35,840 nucleotides of DNA from Vulcanococcus limneticus LL. Its GTDB lineage: Bacteria; Cyanobacteriota; Cyanobacteriia; PCC-6307; Cyanobiaceae. A program made the translations under genes and the position numbers. The DNA lies in the NCBI RefSeq assembly GCF_002252705.1, contig NZ_NQLA01000031.1, positions 1 through 35,840 on the forward strand, read 5' to 3'. This document shows, piece by piece, positions 23,488 to 32,689 of this stretch (positions are counted from its first letter, which is position 1; every line of letters starts with the position of its first letter). A model generated the notes under the pieces. The model saw nothing but the letters and a program-made list of their open reading frames with translations. It searched no databases and had not been told where the DNA came from.

Positions 23488-25512
23488 TCATTCCGCCGCC
23501 CCCGTCGCTTCCTCACGCTCCTGCGGATGGAAGTACTCCCACACCTGCCGCGCCAGGGCCGGCCCCAGCCCCGGGGCGGCCGCCAGCGCCTCGGGACTGG
23601 CCAGCTGGATGGCATCGATCGAGCGGAAGTGGGCCAGCAGCTCCTTGATCCGCTTGGGCCCCAGCCCGGGGATCTCGGAGAGGCGCGAGCGCTTCATCCG
23701 CTCGCCCCGCTGCTGACGGTGGAAGCTCACGGCGAAGCGGTGGGCCTCATCGCGCAGGCGCCGCAGCAGCTGAACCCCCAGCTGGTCCGGGTCGGTGTCC
23801 AGGGGCTGCTTGGCGCCGGGCAGGAACACCTCCTCGCGCTGCTTGGCCAGGGAGCAGACCACCAGGTCCCCATCCAGGTTCAGTTCACGCAGGGCCTCCA
23901 TCACGGCCGAGAGCTGGCCCTTGCCACCGTCGATCATCACCACATCGGGCCAGTCGTTGAGGCCGCCGGTGTGCAGGGCGCTGCCCGCCGCCCGCCGCAG
24001 CTCCCGCAGGTCCGCACCCTCCGCCTTGGCCTGGCTCCAGCGCCGGAAGCGCCGCCGCATGATTTCGGCCATGGCCATGAAGTCGTCGGAGTGGCCTGCC
24101 TGGATCGAGCTGCTCTGGATCTTGTATTTGCGGTAATGCTGCTTGGCAGGTAGCCCGTCAAGGAACACCACCTGGGAGGCCACCGCGTCGCTGCCCTGGA
24201 TGTGGCTGATGTCGTAGCCCTCGATGCGGCGCGGCGGGCTGGGCAGCTCCAGCAGCTGGGCAAGGTCTTCGGTGGCCAGCTGGTGCTGCTCGGCCGTGCG
24301 CTGGGCCCGCTCCAGCTCGTAGGCGGCGTTGCGCTCCACTAGCTCGATCAGCTCAGCCTTCTGCTGGCGCTGGGGCACCGCCAGCTTCACCCTGCGGCCC
24401 CGCCGTTCGCTGAGCCACTCCTCGATCAGGGCCTGCTGGGGCAGGGCGTGCTGCAGCAGCAGTTCCGGTGGGATCTCCACCGGCTCCACCTGGCTGTAGT
24501 GCTCCTCCACCACGCGCTGCAGAATCAGGCCGAGGGCCCGCTGTCGCTCGGGGCTGGGGGACAGATCGCCGCCGGCGCCCTGCTCCAGCGGGGGCAGGCC
24601 CACCGCATCGGCCGTGTAGCCGAGCCGACCCACCAGCTTGCCGGCGCGCATCTGGAACAGCTGCACCGCCGCCACCCGCCCATCGGCCGCAAGGGCCAGC
24701 ACATCGCGGCTCACGGAGCTGTCGCCCACGCTCATCTTCTGGTCCGCCGTCAGGGCATCGAGGCCCTGGAGCTGGTCGCGCACCCGGCCGGCCGCCTCGA
24801 ACTCCAGCCGCTCGGCATACTTCTCCATCTGGAGCTGCAGCAGCTCCACCAACTCCTCGTTGCGCCCCTGGAACACCATCGCCACCTGGCGCAGGGTGTG
24901 GTGGTAGTCGTCCGAGCTGATCTTCTGCTGGCAGACCCCCGGGCATCGTCCGATGGCGTAGTTGAGGCAGGTGCGGTCTTTGTGAAGGGGCTGGGGCCGC
25001 TGCCGGAGGGGAAACACCCGCTTGACCAGGGCCAGGGTGCGTCGCAGCAGGCCCACGTCCACGTAGGGACCGTAGAAGCGATCGAGGGGCGAGCGGAAGC
25101 GACGCTGGCGCGTGATGAAGATGCGCGGGTAGGCCTCACTCCAGGTGATGCAGAGGTAGGGGTATTTCTTGTCGTCCTTGAGCAGCACGTTGAAGTGCGG
25201 CTGGTGGTGCTTGATCAGGTTCGACTCCAGCGCCAGGGCCTCGGCCTCGCTGTCGGTGACGATGAACTCGATCTCGCACACCTGCCACACCATCAGGGTG
25301 ATGCGGGGGCTGTGCTTTGGACCGCCCTGGAAGTAGCTGCGCACCCGGTTGCGCAGCACCTTGGCCTTGCCGATGTAGAGGATGCGGTCGTCGGCGTCGC
25401 GCATCAGGTAGCAACCCGGCTCCGGCGGCACCTGCCGGAGCCGGGCCTTGAGGCGCTCGGGTTGCTGAAGCAGGGGCCGGGAGGCGGCGCCGGCGGGTTC
25501 GGGCAGGCTCAA
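23488..25512 (-). CDS. uvrC: UvrABC excinuclease subunit C
   Basis: UvrC makes both incisions around bulky DNA lesions, including UV damage, after UvrA/UvrB recognition. All parts are present in 674 residues. The GIY-YIG nuclease is at about residues 30-110 ([19 protein letters not shown]). The Cys cluster [12 protein letters not shown] follows. The UVR/UvrB-binding helix pair is near 217-250. The RNase H-like 5' incision domain begins at [15 protein letters not shown] near 430 and includes [13 protein letters not shown] helix-hairpin-helix pair ends the protein ([13 protein letters not shown] and [11 protein letters not shown]). The start is a TTG at 25512; no ATG or GTG in frame would preserve the nuclease domain. 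A second light-related repair gene, the photolyase, is nearby. Confidence 0.96.
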   Translation of the reverse strand: MSLPEPAGAASRPLLQQPERLKARLRQVPPEPGCYLMRDADDRILYIGKAKVLRNRVRSYFQGGPKHSPRITLMVWQVCEIEFIVTDSEAEALALESNLIKHHQPHFNVLLKDDKKYPYLCITWSEAYPRIFITRQRRFRSPLDRFYGPYVDVGLLRRTLALVKRVFPLRQRPQPLHKDRTCLNYAIGRCPGVCQQKISSDDYHHTLRQVAMVFQGRNEELVELLQLQMEKYAERLEFEAAGRVRDQLQGLDALTADQKMSVGDSSVSRDVLALAADGRVAAVQLFQMRAGKLVGRLGYTADAVGLPPLEQGAGGDLSPSPERQRALGLILQRVVEEHYSQVEPVEIPPELLLQHALPQQALIEEWLSERRGRRVKLAVPQRQQKAELIELVERNAAYELERAQRTAEQHQLATEDLAQLLELPSPPRRIEGYDISHIQGSDAVASQVVFLDGLPAKQHYRKYKIQSSSIQAGHSDDFMAMAEIMRRRFRRWSQAKAEGADLRELRRAAGSALHTGGLNDWPDVVMIDGGKGQLSAVMEALRELNLDGDLVVCSLAKQREEVFLPGAKQPLDTDPDQLGVQLLRRLRDEAHRFAVSFHRQQRGERMKRSRLSEIPGLGPKRIKELLAHFRSIDAIQLASPEALAAAPGLGPALARQVWEYFHPQEREEATGAAE

Positions 25513-25544
25513 GGGCGGGCCGCAGCCATCACAGGGGGGCGGCC

Positions 25545-26030
25545 TCAGCCGCCGTACTGCCAGCCGGTGGCCGAGAGCTCCAGGGCGGCGCCGTCACGGT
25601 GCAGCACCGCGGTCCTGACCTGGCCCACGAACACCGTGTGGTCGCCGGCGGCCACCTGGCCCACCAGTTCGCACTCCACAGCGCCGAGGGCGTCGTCGAG
25701 CACGGGCAGGCCCAGCTCACCCAGCTGGAAGGGGGCAGCGTCGAAGCGACCGCCGATCCCCTTCTGGGGCTTGAAGAACACAGCGGCCAGGTCCTTCTGG
25801 TCTGCAGCGAGCACGTTGAGGGAAAACTTGCCGGTGCGCTGGATGATGCCGTTGCTGGTGGAGTCCGCCCGCACCGCCATCACCACAAGGGGGGGCTCGA
25901 ACGAGCCCTGGGTCACCCAGCTGGCGGTGAATCCGTTCACCTCCTCGCCCTCTGCCACGCCGCAGATGAACACGCCATGGGGGATCTTGCGCAGCAGGGT
26001 CTTCTTGGCGTCGGCATTCAGACTGGCCAT
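25545..26030 (-). CDS. Flavin reductase-like domain protein
   Basis: This 161-residue protein has the FMN-binding split-barrel of the flavin reductase (HpaC-like) group. Visible features are [20 protein letters not shown] near the start, [36 protein letters not shown], and the C-terminal HTVFVGQV. Cyanobacterial flavodiiron proteins carry a similar C-terminal domain, but here it stands alone. It could use NAD(P)H to reduce a flavin. The ATG at 26030 has GAGGA 4 bases upstream on the transcript. It is divergent from coaD over 60 bases and precedes uvrC by 32 bases, so the two may be co-transcribed. Confidence 0.85.
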   Translation of the reverse strand: MASLNADAKKTLLRKIPHGVFICGVAEGEEVNGFTASWVTQGSFEPPLVVMAVRADSTSNGIIQRTGKFSLNVLAADQKDLAAVFFKPQKGIGGRFDAAPFQLGELGLPVLDDALGAVECELVGQVAAGDHTVFVGQVRTAVLHRDGAALELSATGWQYGG

Positions 26031-26090
26031 GGGTCCTCGCGCTGCATCGGGCTTCCCCTGACTCTAGAAAGGGGCCCGCGCCCACCGCCC

Positions 26091-26585
26091 ATGAAGGCCC
26101 TCTATCCCGGCAGCTTCGACCCCCTCACACTCGGCCACCTGGACCTGATCGAGCGGTCTGCCCGCCTGTTCGACGGCCTGGTGGTGGCGGTGCTGCAGAA
26201 CCCGAGCAAGAACCCCACCTTCCCGGTGGAGCGGCGCCTGGATCAGATCCGCACGGCCACGGCCCACCTGCCGCAGGTGGAGGTGGCCAGCTTCGATGGA
26301 CTCACCGTGGCCTTCGCCCAGACCTGCGGCGCCGGCGTGATCCTGCGGGGCCTGCGCGCGATGAGCGACTTCGAATTCGAGCTGCAGATCGCCCACACCA
26401 ACAAGAGCCTGGCCCCGGACCTGGAGACCCTGTTCATGGCCACGGCCACGGCCCACAGCTTCCTGAGCAGCTCGGTGGTGAAGGAGGTGGCCCGCTTCGG
26501 CGGTCCGGTGGGTCACATGGTGCCCCAGGGAGTGGCGCAGGATCTGGCCGCGTTCTTTAATCGGGAATCTCCCGAACAGCGGTGA
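26091..26585 (+). CDS. coaD: Phosphopantetheine adenylyltransferase
   Basis: CoaD joins 4'-phosphopantetheine and ATP to form dephospho-CoA, the penultimate step of CoA synthesis. The nucleotidyltransferase motif [16 protein letters not shown] with its GHxD-like site is at the N-terminus. [18 protein letters not shown] and the catalytic-loop segment [13 protein letters not shown] are also intact. At 164 residues the length is typical. The ATG at 26091 gives the standard [11 protein letters not shown] start. Its TGA overlaps the next gene's ATG (TGATG), so CoaD and the DivIVA-like protein are translated from one message. Confidence 0.96.
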   Translation: MKALYPGSFDPLTLGHLDLIERSARLFDGLVVAVLQNPSKNPTFPVERRLDQIRTATAHLPQVEVASFDGLTVAFAQTCGAGVILRGLRAMSDFEFELQIAHTNKSLAPDLETLFMATATAHSFLSSSVVKEVARFGGPVGHMVPQGVAQDLAAFFNRESPEQR

Positions 26586-27529
26586 TGACCGAGGCGCAAC
26601 TCAGCTCCGTGCTCGATCAGCTGGACCAGCTGGAGGAAATCGTGCTGGACGGCACGCGCGTTCCCTTCAGCGGCGGCCGTCTGGTGAATGAGCAGGACGC
26701 CATTGAAGCGATGGATGCCGTGCGCGAGGCCCTGCCGCCCCAGCTCTCCCAGGCCGAGGAGCTGCTGCACCAGAAGGAGGAGTTCATCGCCCAGGCCCGC
26801 CAGAAGGCCGAGGAGATCGTCAACCAGGCGCGTCAGCAGCGCGAGCAGCTGATCAGCGCCCAGGCGATCCGCCAGGAGGCCGAGCGTCAGGTGGCCGAGC
26901 TGCGGGAGCAGGCCCGCCAGCAATGTGAACAGCTGCTGCTTCAGACCCGGCAGCAGGTGGCCCAGACCGAACAGGAGCACCAGACGCGCCTGGCCCAGAT
27001 GGAACAGCAGTTCGGCCTGCGGCGCCAGCAGCTGGAGCAGGAGACCCTGCAGCGTCGCCAACAGCTCGACAACGAGGCCGCCGAGCTGAAGCGCCAGCTG
27101 GTGGAGCAGCATGAGCGCAATCGCCAGCAGAGCCTGGCCGAACTGGAGCAGATCCGCCAGGAGGCCGTGCGCCTGCAGCAGACCAGCCAGGCGGAGGCCG
27201 AGCGGGTGCACGCCGATGCGCTGCAGTTCCGCCACCAGACCCAGCAGCAGTGCGAGGCGCTGATCAGTCGCAGCCGCCAGGAATCGGCCTCGATTCAGGA
27301 GGGCGCCAACCGCTATGCCGAGCAGGTGCTGGGCGAGCTGGAGGGGCGCCTGCAGGACATGGGCAAGGTGGTGATGGCAGGCCGGCGCGAGCTGGTGAAG
27401 CTGCAGAGCGTGGATCCCACCAGCCTGGCCGGTCAGCCCGCAGCCAGCGAGGCCAGTTCCGCCGCGGTGCCCATCGGTCGGGCGCGCCGCGCCGCCGAAC
27501 GCCTGCGCCAGGCCGCCGGCCGCAACTGA
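26585..27529 (+). CDS. cdv3: DivIVA-like cell division protein (probable Cdv3)
   Basis: This 314-residue protein is almost entirely coiled coil. After the conserved N-terminus LDQLDQLEEIVLDGTRVPFSG and NEQDAIEAMDAV, residues about 60-260 are a long Gln/Glu/Arg-rich helix, and the tail is Ala/Arg-rich. The neighbour pair coaD-cdv3 is known in cyanobacteria as far as I recall (Synechocystis slr0847/slr0848). Cdv3 is a DivIVA-like protein needed for normal cell division. The name rests on that context and the coiled coil, not on a search. The ATG at 26585 overlaps the coaD stop; an in-frame GTG one codon earlier is less likely. A generic DivIVA/ATPase-stalk-like protein is the alternative. Confidence 0.78.
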   Translation: MTEAQLSSVLDQLDQLEEIVLDGTRVPFSGGRLVNEQDAIEAMDAVREALPPQLSQAEELLHQKEEFIAQARQKAEEIVNQARQQREQLISAQAIRQEAERQVAELREQARQQCEQLLLQTRQQVAQTEQEHQTRLAQMEQQFGLRRQQLEQETLQRRQQLDNEAAELKRQLVEQHERNRQQSLAELEQIRQEAVRLQQTSQAEAERVHADALQFRHQTQQQCEALISRSRQESASIQEGANRYAEQVLGELEGRLQDMGKVVMAGRRELVKLQSVDPTSLAGQPAASEASSAAVPIGRARRAAERLRQAAGRN

Positions 27530-27530
27530 G

Positions 27531-27552
27531 GGCCCTCCCCATCGGGAGGGCC
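27531..27552. terminator. Bidirectional terminator between convergent genes
   Basis: GGCCCTCCC-CATC-GGGAGGGCC is a perfect 9-bp GC stem with a 4-base loop. It starts 2 bases after the stop of the DivIVA-like gene and ends 12 bases before the facing PBP4-like stop, as expected for a shared terminator. Confidence 0.7.
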
Positions 27553-27564
27553 TGCCCAGCGGGC

Positions 27565-28932
27565 TCAGACCGCCGGGCAGAGGCCCGGCACCTGGCTCTC
27601 CCTCAGAATCCGGCCGATCGTGGTGTTGGGCGCCGAGCCGCCGTTGGCGATGGCGCTCACGAAGCGTGGCCCTTCCGGGGTGTCCAGCACGCCGCTGATG
27701 CTGCGCACACCCGAGATCGTGCCGGTCTTGCCCCGGAAGCGGCCCTCCAGGCTGGTGCCCCTGTAGAGATTGCGCAGGGTGCCGCGCTGCCCGGCGATGG
27801 CCATGGAGGCCTGGTAGTTGGCGGCATAGGGATGCTGCGACATGCGCAGCAGCAGGGCCGCCAGCAGCCGGCTGGTGACCCGGTTGCTGCGCGAGAGGCC
27901 GCTGCCATCCACCACCACCACACCGTCCATCGGCAGGCCCTGGGCGGCCAGCCACTGCATGGTGGCGCCGCGGGCCTGGGTCAGATCCCAGCTGCCGCTG
28001 GCCTGGCGCAGCAGCACCTCGGCGGTGAAGTTGTGGCTCTCGGTGTTGGCCAGGCTCAGCAGCCCATGCATCCCTACCGAGGGCTCCTCGTAGAGCAGGG
28101 TGGCGTTGGTGCCATCGATGGCGCCGGTGGCACTGGAGGGCAGCACGCTGAAGGCCACCTGGCCGCCCTGGCGCCGGATCTCCTGTCCCAGGAGCCGTTG
28201 AAGCCGGTCCGGCGGGTTGGGCACTGCCATGTCGATGGCGTTGCTGGTGAGGGCCAGGCGAGTGATCGGGGCGCCGTAGGCCTCGGCCCGATCACCCCAG
28301 TGCCAGTCGCTGGGCCACCAGCGCTGGCTGGGCTCCTCGACGAGCTGGATCCTCACCGGCGCTTGCGCAGGCTCACCGGGCCCGCCACCGCTGCCCAGGG
28401 CCAGCTTGGCGAAGCGACGCAGCTGGGTCAGGCCCAGATCGGGATCGCCCTCACCGGTGATGCGCAGGCTGCCGTCCGCCAGACGCCACAGGCGCGTGGT
28501 GAGCCGGTAGTCGGGACCCAGGCGGTCCAGGGCGATGGCGGTACTGATCAGCTTCTGGTTGGAGGCTGGAATGCGCGGCCGACTGCCGTTGAGATCGGCC
28601 AGCAGGCGGCCGCTGGGGTCGGCCACGGACACGCTCCAGGCGACCGCCTCGCCGCCCAGCACGGCGGCCAGGCGCTGCTGCAGGGCGGGGCAGGTGACCT
28701 GGCTCTGCAGCCGGGGCAGGCCGATGGGCGGCGCCGCCGCTGGAAAGGAGGTGAAGGCGGTGAGGCTCTGGGCCCGCAGCGGCGGAGCCACCAGGGCCGT
28801 GATCACCAGGCCGGCGCCCAGGCCTGCGGCGGTGCCACGCCTGAGCACCAAGCCACTCAGTGAGTCAGGCCTGAATCGGAGCAGGTGGCTGGAGGCAGGC
28901 CCATCTCGTCTTGCCATCACAGGGTTCCCCAT
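27565..28932 (-). CDS. dacB: D-alanyl-D-alanine carboxypeptidase/endopeptidase, PBP4 class
   Basis: This 455-residue penicillin-binding protein of the S13 (PBP4) type trims and opens peptidoglycan cross-links in the periplasm. The three catalytic motifs are clear: SxxK in PASNQKLIST, SxN in GSGLSRSNRV, and KTG in FRGKTGTISGV. The N-terminus has a basic start and the hydrophobic stretch TAAGLGAGLVITALVA, a signal peptide or anchor. The ATG at 28932 follows GGAG by 7 bases on the transcript; ATG 28917 is an alternative. It begins one base after the DUF4330 stop (TGACATG), so the two are coupled. Confidence 0.92.
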   Translation of the reverse strand: MGNPVMARRDGPASSHLLRFRPDSLSGLVLRRGTAAGLGAGLVITALVAPPLRAQSLTAFTSFPAAAPPIGLPRLQSQVTCPALQQRLAAVLGGEAVAWSVSVADPSGRLLADLNGSRPRIPASNQKLISTAIALDRLGPDYRLTTRLWRLADGSLRITGEGDPDLGLTQLRRFAKLALGSGGGPGEPAQAPVRIQLVEEPSQRWWPSDWHWGDRAEAYGAPITRLALTSNAIDMAVPNPPDRLQRLLGQEIRRQGGQVAFSVLPSSATGAIDGTNATLLYEEPSVGMHGLLSLANTESHNFTAEVLLRQASGSWDLTQARGATMQWLAAQGLPMDGVVVVDGSGLSRSNRVTSRLLAALLLRMSQHPYAANYQASMAIAGQRGTLRNLYRGTSLEGRFRGKTGTISGVRSISGVLDTPEGPRFVSAIANGGSAPNTTIGRILRESQVPGLCPAV

Positions 28933-28933
28933 G

Positions 28934-29461
28934 TCAGGACTCCAGCTTCAGGCCCGTGACCGAGCCGCCCACCCGGAAGGCGCTGCCCTCCAGCTCGATC
29001 GGGGCACCCACCTTGATGGCCTGGTTACCGAACACCACCCCCTCAGCGGTCTTGCGGCCCTCGCCTTCGAGCACGAAACGGGCATCCAGGGTGCTGAAGC
29101 TGGCCTGGTTGGGATCGGCAGCGCTCACCACCTTGCCGTCCGGGGTGAGGGTGGAAATGCGCCGCGGCAGGGCGATCACCTCCTTGACATCCACATTGCC
29201 GTGGGGCTGGTTGCGGATCACGATCGCGAGCTTGCCGTCCTGCCGGGCCGAGGCGATCAGCGAAGCCGGATCGGCCGCCGGGATCCCCCGCACATCCACC
29301 AGCACCGTCACCGGCCGCAGGCCGCCGGTGGCCTTGGCGATGGCGCCGGTGAGCTTGGGGCTCCAGATCACACCGGCGGCGGCCAGCAGCACCGCCAGGG
29401 CGGCTCCCGCATCCACCAGGCCGATCCGGCGTGGGCGGGGGGAGGAATCGGCAGCAGCCAT
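28934..29461 (-). CDS. DUF4330 domain protein, single membrane segment
   Basis: This 175-residue protein has a short basic start and one membrane helix (IGLVDAGAALAVLLAAAGVIW), which anchors a small periplasmic or lumenal domain. The pattern VTVLVDVRGIPAADPASL and AIVIRNQPHGNVDVKEVI matches the cyanobacterial DUF4330 family, of unknown role. Translational coupling to the downstream PBP4-type gene hints at an envelope function. A hairpin precedes it on the transcript, and the upstream DUF1995 gene ends 71 bases away. Confidence 0.83.
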   Translation of the reverse strand: MAAADSSPRPRRIGLVDAGAALAVLLAAAGVIWSPKLTGAIAKATGGLRPVTVLVDVRGIPAADPASLIASARQDGKLAIVIRNQPHGNVDVKEVIALPRRISTLTPDGKVVSAADPNQASFSTLDARFVLEGEGRKTAEGVVFGNQAIKVGAPIELEGSAFRVGGSVTGLKLES

Positions 29462-29491
29462 GGCGCATCGGCAGACGCTGAACTGTACGGA

Positions 29492-29523
29492 GGGCCGCCG
29501 GGTCCCACAAGGGTCGGCGGCCC
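29492..29523 (-). terminator. Hairpin after the DUF1995 gene
   Basis: GGGCCGCCG and CGGCGGCCC form a perfect 9-bp stem around 14 bases that can pair further (CCC-ACAA-GGG). It begins about 10 bases beyond the DUF1995 stop on the minus strand, before the DUF4330 start. No T-run follows. Confidence 0.55.
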
Positions 29524-29532
29524 GCCACGGCG

Positions 29533-30219
29533 TCAGTTGCGCAGGCCTTCGATGAAGCGATCCACCGCCGCCAGGCCGCGACCCACGCCACCGGCGTCAC
29601 CGAGGGCCTCGGCCTGCTGCTCGGCATCCGGCTTGCCCTCGAAGCTGGCGGCGAAGCGATGGCCGTCGGGGTCGCGGCGGTAGAGCTCCCAGGGTCCGGG
29701 GAACGCCCGCCGCAGGGCCCCCTCGGCCGTGGGGATCAGGGCATAGGCCGCCTGCCAGCCCGAGAGGAAGCCCTTGCGCCGCTCGCGGGCCACACTGCCG
29801 ATGCCCACGGCGGCGTCTTCGAGGCTGCCGTTGAGCAGCACCACCGGGCCCCGGTGCTGGCCGCAGACCGCTTCCACTTCCTCATAGTCCGCCGGGGAAG
29901 GGGCCACCACGATCAGCACGCCCGCACTGCCGCCGTCGGCCTGCTGCAGGCGCATCAGGTCGCGCAGGCTGGCCAGCTGGCTGGCGAGCTCGGGTGCATC
30001 GCGCTTGGCCAGGGCCGTGGCGCCCGCATCGGGGAACAACAGCCGCAGGCCGGGGAAGCGCGGCGTGAGCGCTGTGCCGAGGCGCAGGGCCACGGGCATC
30101 AGCCGCAGACCCTCAAAGCGGAATTCAGCGGTCCACAGGCCCTTGGGCTCGGCCGCCAGCGCGGTGGCCAGCGACTCCAGGGCCTCGGCCTCGGCCTCGC
30201 GCAGATCAGCGGGCAGCAT
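29533..30219 (-). CDS. DUF1995 family protein
   Basis: This 228-residue soluble protein resembles DUF1995, found in cyanobacteria and plastids. Recognisable pieces are the start LPADLREAEAEALES, TALTPRFPGLRLLFPDAGATAL, the strand-like VLIVVAPSPADYEEVEAVC, and WQAAYALIPTAEGALRRAFPG followed by WELYRRDPDG. Plant relatives have been linked to photosystem assembly, but I infer no exact role here. The start at ATG 30219 is the first plausible one. It follows the cysteine desulfurase gene by 73 bases. Confidence 0.8.
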   Translation of the reverse strand: MLPADLREAEAEALESLATALAAEPKGLWTAEFRFEGLRLMPVALRLGTALTPRFPGLRLLFPDAGATALAKRDAPELASQLASLRDLMRLQQADGGSAGVLIVVAPSPADYEEVEAVCGQHRGPVVLLNGSLEDAAVGIGSVARERRKGFLSGWQAAYALIPTAEGALRRAFPGPWELYRRDPDGHRFAASFEGKPDAEQQAEALGDAGGVGRGLAAVDRFIEGLRN

Positions 30220-30292
30220 CGAACCAGCTCAGCAGGGGCGACCCTACCCAGGAGAGCCAGCGCGGAGCCCCCTCAGCAGGCCAGCTCCGGGT

Positions 30293-31504
30293 TCAGCCCA
30301 CCGGCTCGCCGGCAATCACCCGCAGCCGGCCCCGCTCCACCGCCCCGGGCACCCCTTCCAGGTCCGCAGGCGTCAGCCAGGGCCCCAGGCTGATCCGCAG
30401 ACCGCTGGCGGCCTCGCCATCGGGGTAGCCCATGGCCTGAAGGATCGGGCTGGGGGCCAGACCCCAGGGGTTGGCGCCCCGCCCACTGCTGCAGGCCGAG
30501 CCACTGCTCACCGCGTAGCCCTGCTGCCAGATCGTCTGCACCAGGCGGCGGCCGGAGATCGGCCGGCCGCTGGGGCTGGCCATCAGCAGGCTGATGTGGT
30601 GGGGCAGCCGCTCGGGCCCACTGGGATCAAAGGGATCGGGGCCGCTGAGGCGAACGGCCGGCAACTGCAACAGCCGCTGCAGCAGGTCGTTACGCAGATC
30701 GGCGATCGGATCGCGCCCGCCGTGGGCCCGCAGCCGGGCATCGCAGAGATCAAGGGCCCGGGCCAGGCCCGCCACCAGCGCCACGGGCTCGGTGCCGCCG
30801 CGGCGGCCCGCCTCCTGGCCGCCTCCGCCGATGAAGGGCTTGAGGGCCAGATCGGGGCGCACCAGCAGGGCGCCGACGCCGCGGGGGCCCTGCAGCTTGT
30901 GGGAGGCGAAGCTGAGCAGGTCGATCGGCAGGGCATCGAAGGCCAGCGGCAGGTGACCCACCACCTGCACCGCATCCACGTGCAGCAGCACCCCGGCCTC
31001 ACGGCAGCGCCTGCCGATCCGCTCGATCGGCTGCACCGTGCCCACCTCGCTCTGGCCCCAGATCAGCGACACCAGCCGCGTCGGCGGCGCCAGCAGGCGA
31101 TCCAGGGCGTCCAGGTCCACCACGCCCAGGTGATCAACCGGCAGCGTCTCCACCTGCCAGCCCCGCTGGGCCAGCTGGCCGGCGGCGGCCACGGTGGCGG
31201 GGTGTTCTACGGCGGAGATCAGCAACCGCCCCGGCGGACCATCGGCGGCGGCCCCGAGCAGGGCCATGTGGATCGACTCGGTTCCCCCCGAGGTGACGAT
31301 CACCTGGCTACCGCCGCAGCCCAGGATCTCGGCGATGCGCTGGCGGGAGCGCTCCAGCCGCTCCGCCGCTGCCAGGCCGAAGCCGTGCAGGCTCGAGGGA
31401 TTGGCCCAGGCCTCGGCGTGCACCGCGGCCATGGCCTCCAGCACCTCCGACGCCGGCGGGGTGGTGGCGCAGGAATCGAGGTAGATCGGCGGGGTGTAGG
31501 TCAT
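30293..31504 (-). CDS. Cysteine desulfurase (NifS/IscS class)
   Basis: This 403-residue PLP enzyme removes sulfur from cysteine as a protein-bound persulfide, for Fe-S clusters and thio-cofactors. The N-terminus YLDSCATTPPASEVLEAM and NPSSLHGFG is the class V aminotransferase pattern. The PLP lysine is Lys203 in SFASHKLQGPRG. The persulfide Cys338 lies in the mobile loop SSGSACSSGRG. IVTSGGTESIHMAL is the phosphate-cup region. The ATG at 31504 is chosen; the frame is open farther but then overlaps dapF in non-protein-like sequence. Only 4 bases separate it from the dapF stop. Whether it is IscS- or NifS-type cannot be settled by eye. Confidence 0.93.
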   Translation of the reverse strand: MTYTPPIYLDSCATTPPASEVLEAMAAVHAEAWANPSSLHGFGLAAAERLERSRQRIAEILGCGGSQVIVTSGGTESIHMALLGAAADGPPGRLLISAVEHPATVAAAGQLAQRGWQVETLPVDHLGVVDLDALDRLLAPPTRLVSLIWGQSEVGTVQPIERIGRRCREAGVLLHVDAVQVVGHLPLAFDALPIDLLSFASHKLQGPRGVGALLVRPDLALKPFIGGGGQEAGRRGGTEPVALVAGLARALDLCDARLRAHGGRDPIADLRNDLLQRLLQLPAVRLSGPDPFDPSGPERLPHHISLLMASPSGRPISGRRLVQTIWQQGYAVSSGSACSSGRGANPWGLAPSPILQAMGYPDGEAASGLRISLGPWLTPADLEGVPGAVERGRLRVIAGEPVG

Positions 31505-31508
31505 CGGT

Positions 31509-32678
31509 TCAGCCCCCCAGGCCCCGCTCCCGCTCAATGCGGGAGCGGGTGCGCGATTCCAGGGAGTTGGCGGCGAGAGCCACCAGGTCGTCGAGGGAGG
31601 TGCCGCTGAGCAGGGCCTCCACACGGGCGCGGGCCTCGGCGCTGGGGCAGTCGTCGGGGCGGATGCAGCCGTTCGTGCACACGGTGGCGCAGTCGATCGT
31701 TGGGGCAGCGCCGGCGGCGGGCGCCGCAGGGGCCGGAGTGTCGGGGCGCGGCCGTTCGGCGGCTTCGCGCCGGGCGGCCGCCACCACGGCGGGATCGGGC
31801 ACGACGCCGTCGAACACGTGCTCGGCCGGGCCATCCATGAACACCTTGCCGCTGCTGGGATCCCAGTGGATCTGCAGGGGGCCGCCAGGCAGATCGAGCC
31901 GGGCGCGGTTTTCGCTCAGCCCCAGCCGATGGCAGGCCACCAGGGTGGCGCAGGCGCCGGTGCCACAGGCCAGGGTGGGGCCGGCACCCCGCTCCCACAC
32001 CCGCATCACCAGGTGGTCGGGGGCGAGCACCTGCACGAAGTGGACGTTGGTCCTGGCCGGGAAGGCCGGGTGCACCTCGAAGCCGGCGCCGAAGCGCTCC
32101 AGGTCGATCTCCTCGACCGCATCCACAGGAATCACCACGTGGGGGTTGCCCATGCCGGCGGCGGCCACGGCGAACGTCTCGCCATCGACCACCAGCTCAC
32201 CCTGGGGCAGGCCGTCGGGCCCGCGCTCCAGGGTGGTGGGCACCTGGGCCGGCTCCAGGAAGGGGGCGCCCATGTCGACGCGGATGGTGCCATCCGGCAG
32301 CAGCTCGGGCACGATCCGCCCGGCCAGGGTGTCGATCTGCCAGGTGCGGCCCGGACCGTCGCCGTCGCGATCGGCCAGGAAGCGGGCCAGGCAGCGGATG
32401 CCGTTGCCGCACATCTCCGGCTCGGTTCCATCGGCGTTGAAGATGCGCATGCGCAGTTCGCCGCCGGCATTGGGCGGCAGGGCCAGGATCACCCCGTCGC
32501 CGCCCACCCCGAAGCGCCGATCGCACAGCCGTTCAATCCATTCCGGCGTCAGACCGAACACAAAGTCCGAGTCCGGAACGGCGCCGCCCTCGAGGAGCCG
32601 ACCGTCCAGCAGCAGAAAGTCGTTGCCTAATCCCTGATATTTGCTGAACTGGAGCACGCGACGCGGCCGCAAGGTCAA
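31509..32678 (-). CDS. dapF: Diaminopimelate epimerase with C-terminal extension
   Basis: DapF converts LL- to meso-diaminopimelate for lysine and peptidoglycan. The catalytic cysteines are Cys90 in MCGNGIRC and Cys238 in ACGTGACA, counted from the TTG at 32678. QGLGNDFLLLDGR is the standard start. DapF is usually about 275-285 residues, but this one has 389. After about residue 299 comes an Ala/Pro linker, then DCATVCTNGCIRPDDC (near 328-342; C-x3-C-x3-C-x5-C), and a helical tail including SLDDLVALAANSLESRTR. TTG 32678 has AGGA 7 bases upstream. GTG 32657 would give the more usual short N-terminus. The tail lies directly before the cysteine desulfurase gene. Confidence 0.92.
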   Translation of the reverse strand: MTLRPRRVLQFSKYQGLGNDFLLLDGRLLEGGAVPDSDFVFGLTPEWIERLCDRRFGVGGDGVILALPPNAGGELRMRIFNADGTEPEMCGNGIRCLARFLADRDGDGPGRTWQIDTLAGRIVPELLPDGTIRVDMGAPFLEPAQVPTTLERGPDGLPQGELVVDGETFAVAAAGMGNPHVVIPVDAVEEIDLERFGAGFEVHPAFPARTNVHFVQVLAPDHLVMRVWERGAGPTLACGTGACATLVACHRLGLSENRARLDLPGGPLQIHWDPSSGKVFMDGPAEHVFDGVVPDPAVVAAARREAAERPRPDTPAPAAPAAGAAPTIDCATVCTNGCIRPDDCPSAEARARVEALLSGTSLDDLVALAANSLESRTRSRIERERGLGG

Positions 32679-32689
32679 TCATCGATCCT

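Noticed and set aside
31505-31834. Longer start of the cysteine desulfurase
   Set aside because: It overlaps dapF and is Pro/Ser/Thr-rich shadow sequence; MTYTPPIYLD at 31504 is the family start.
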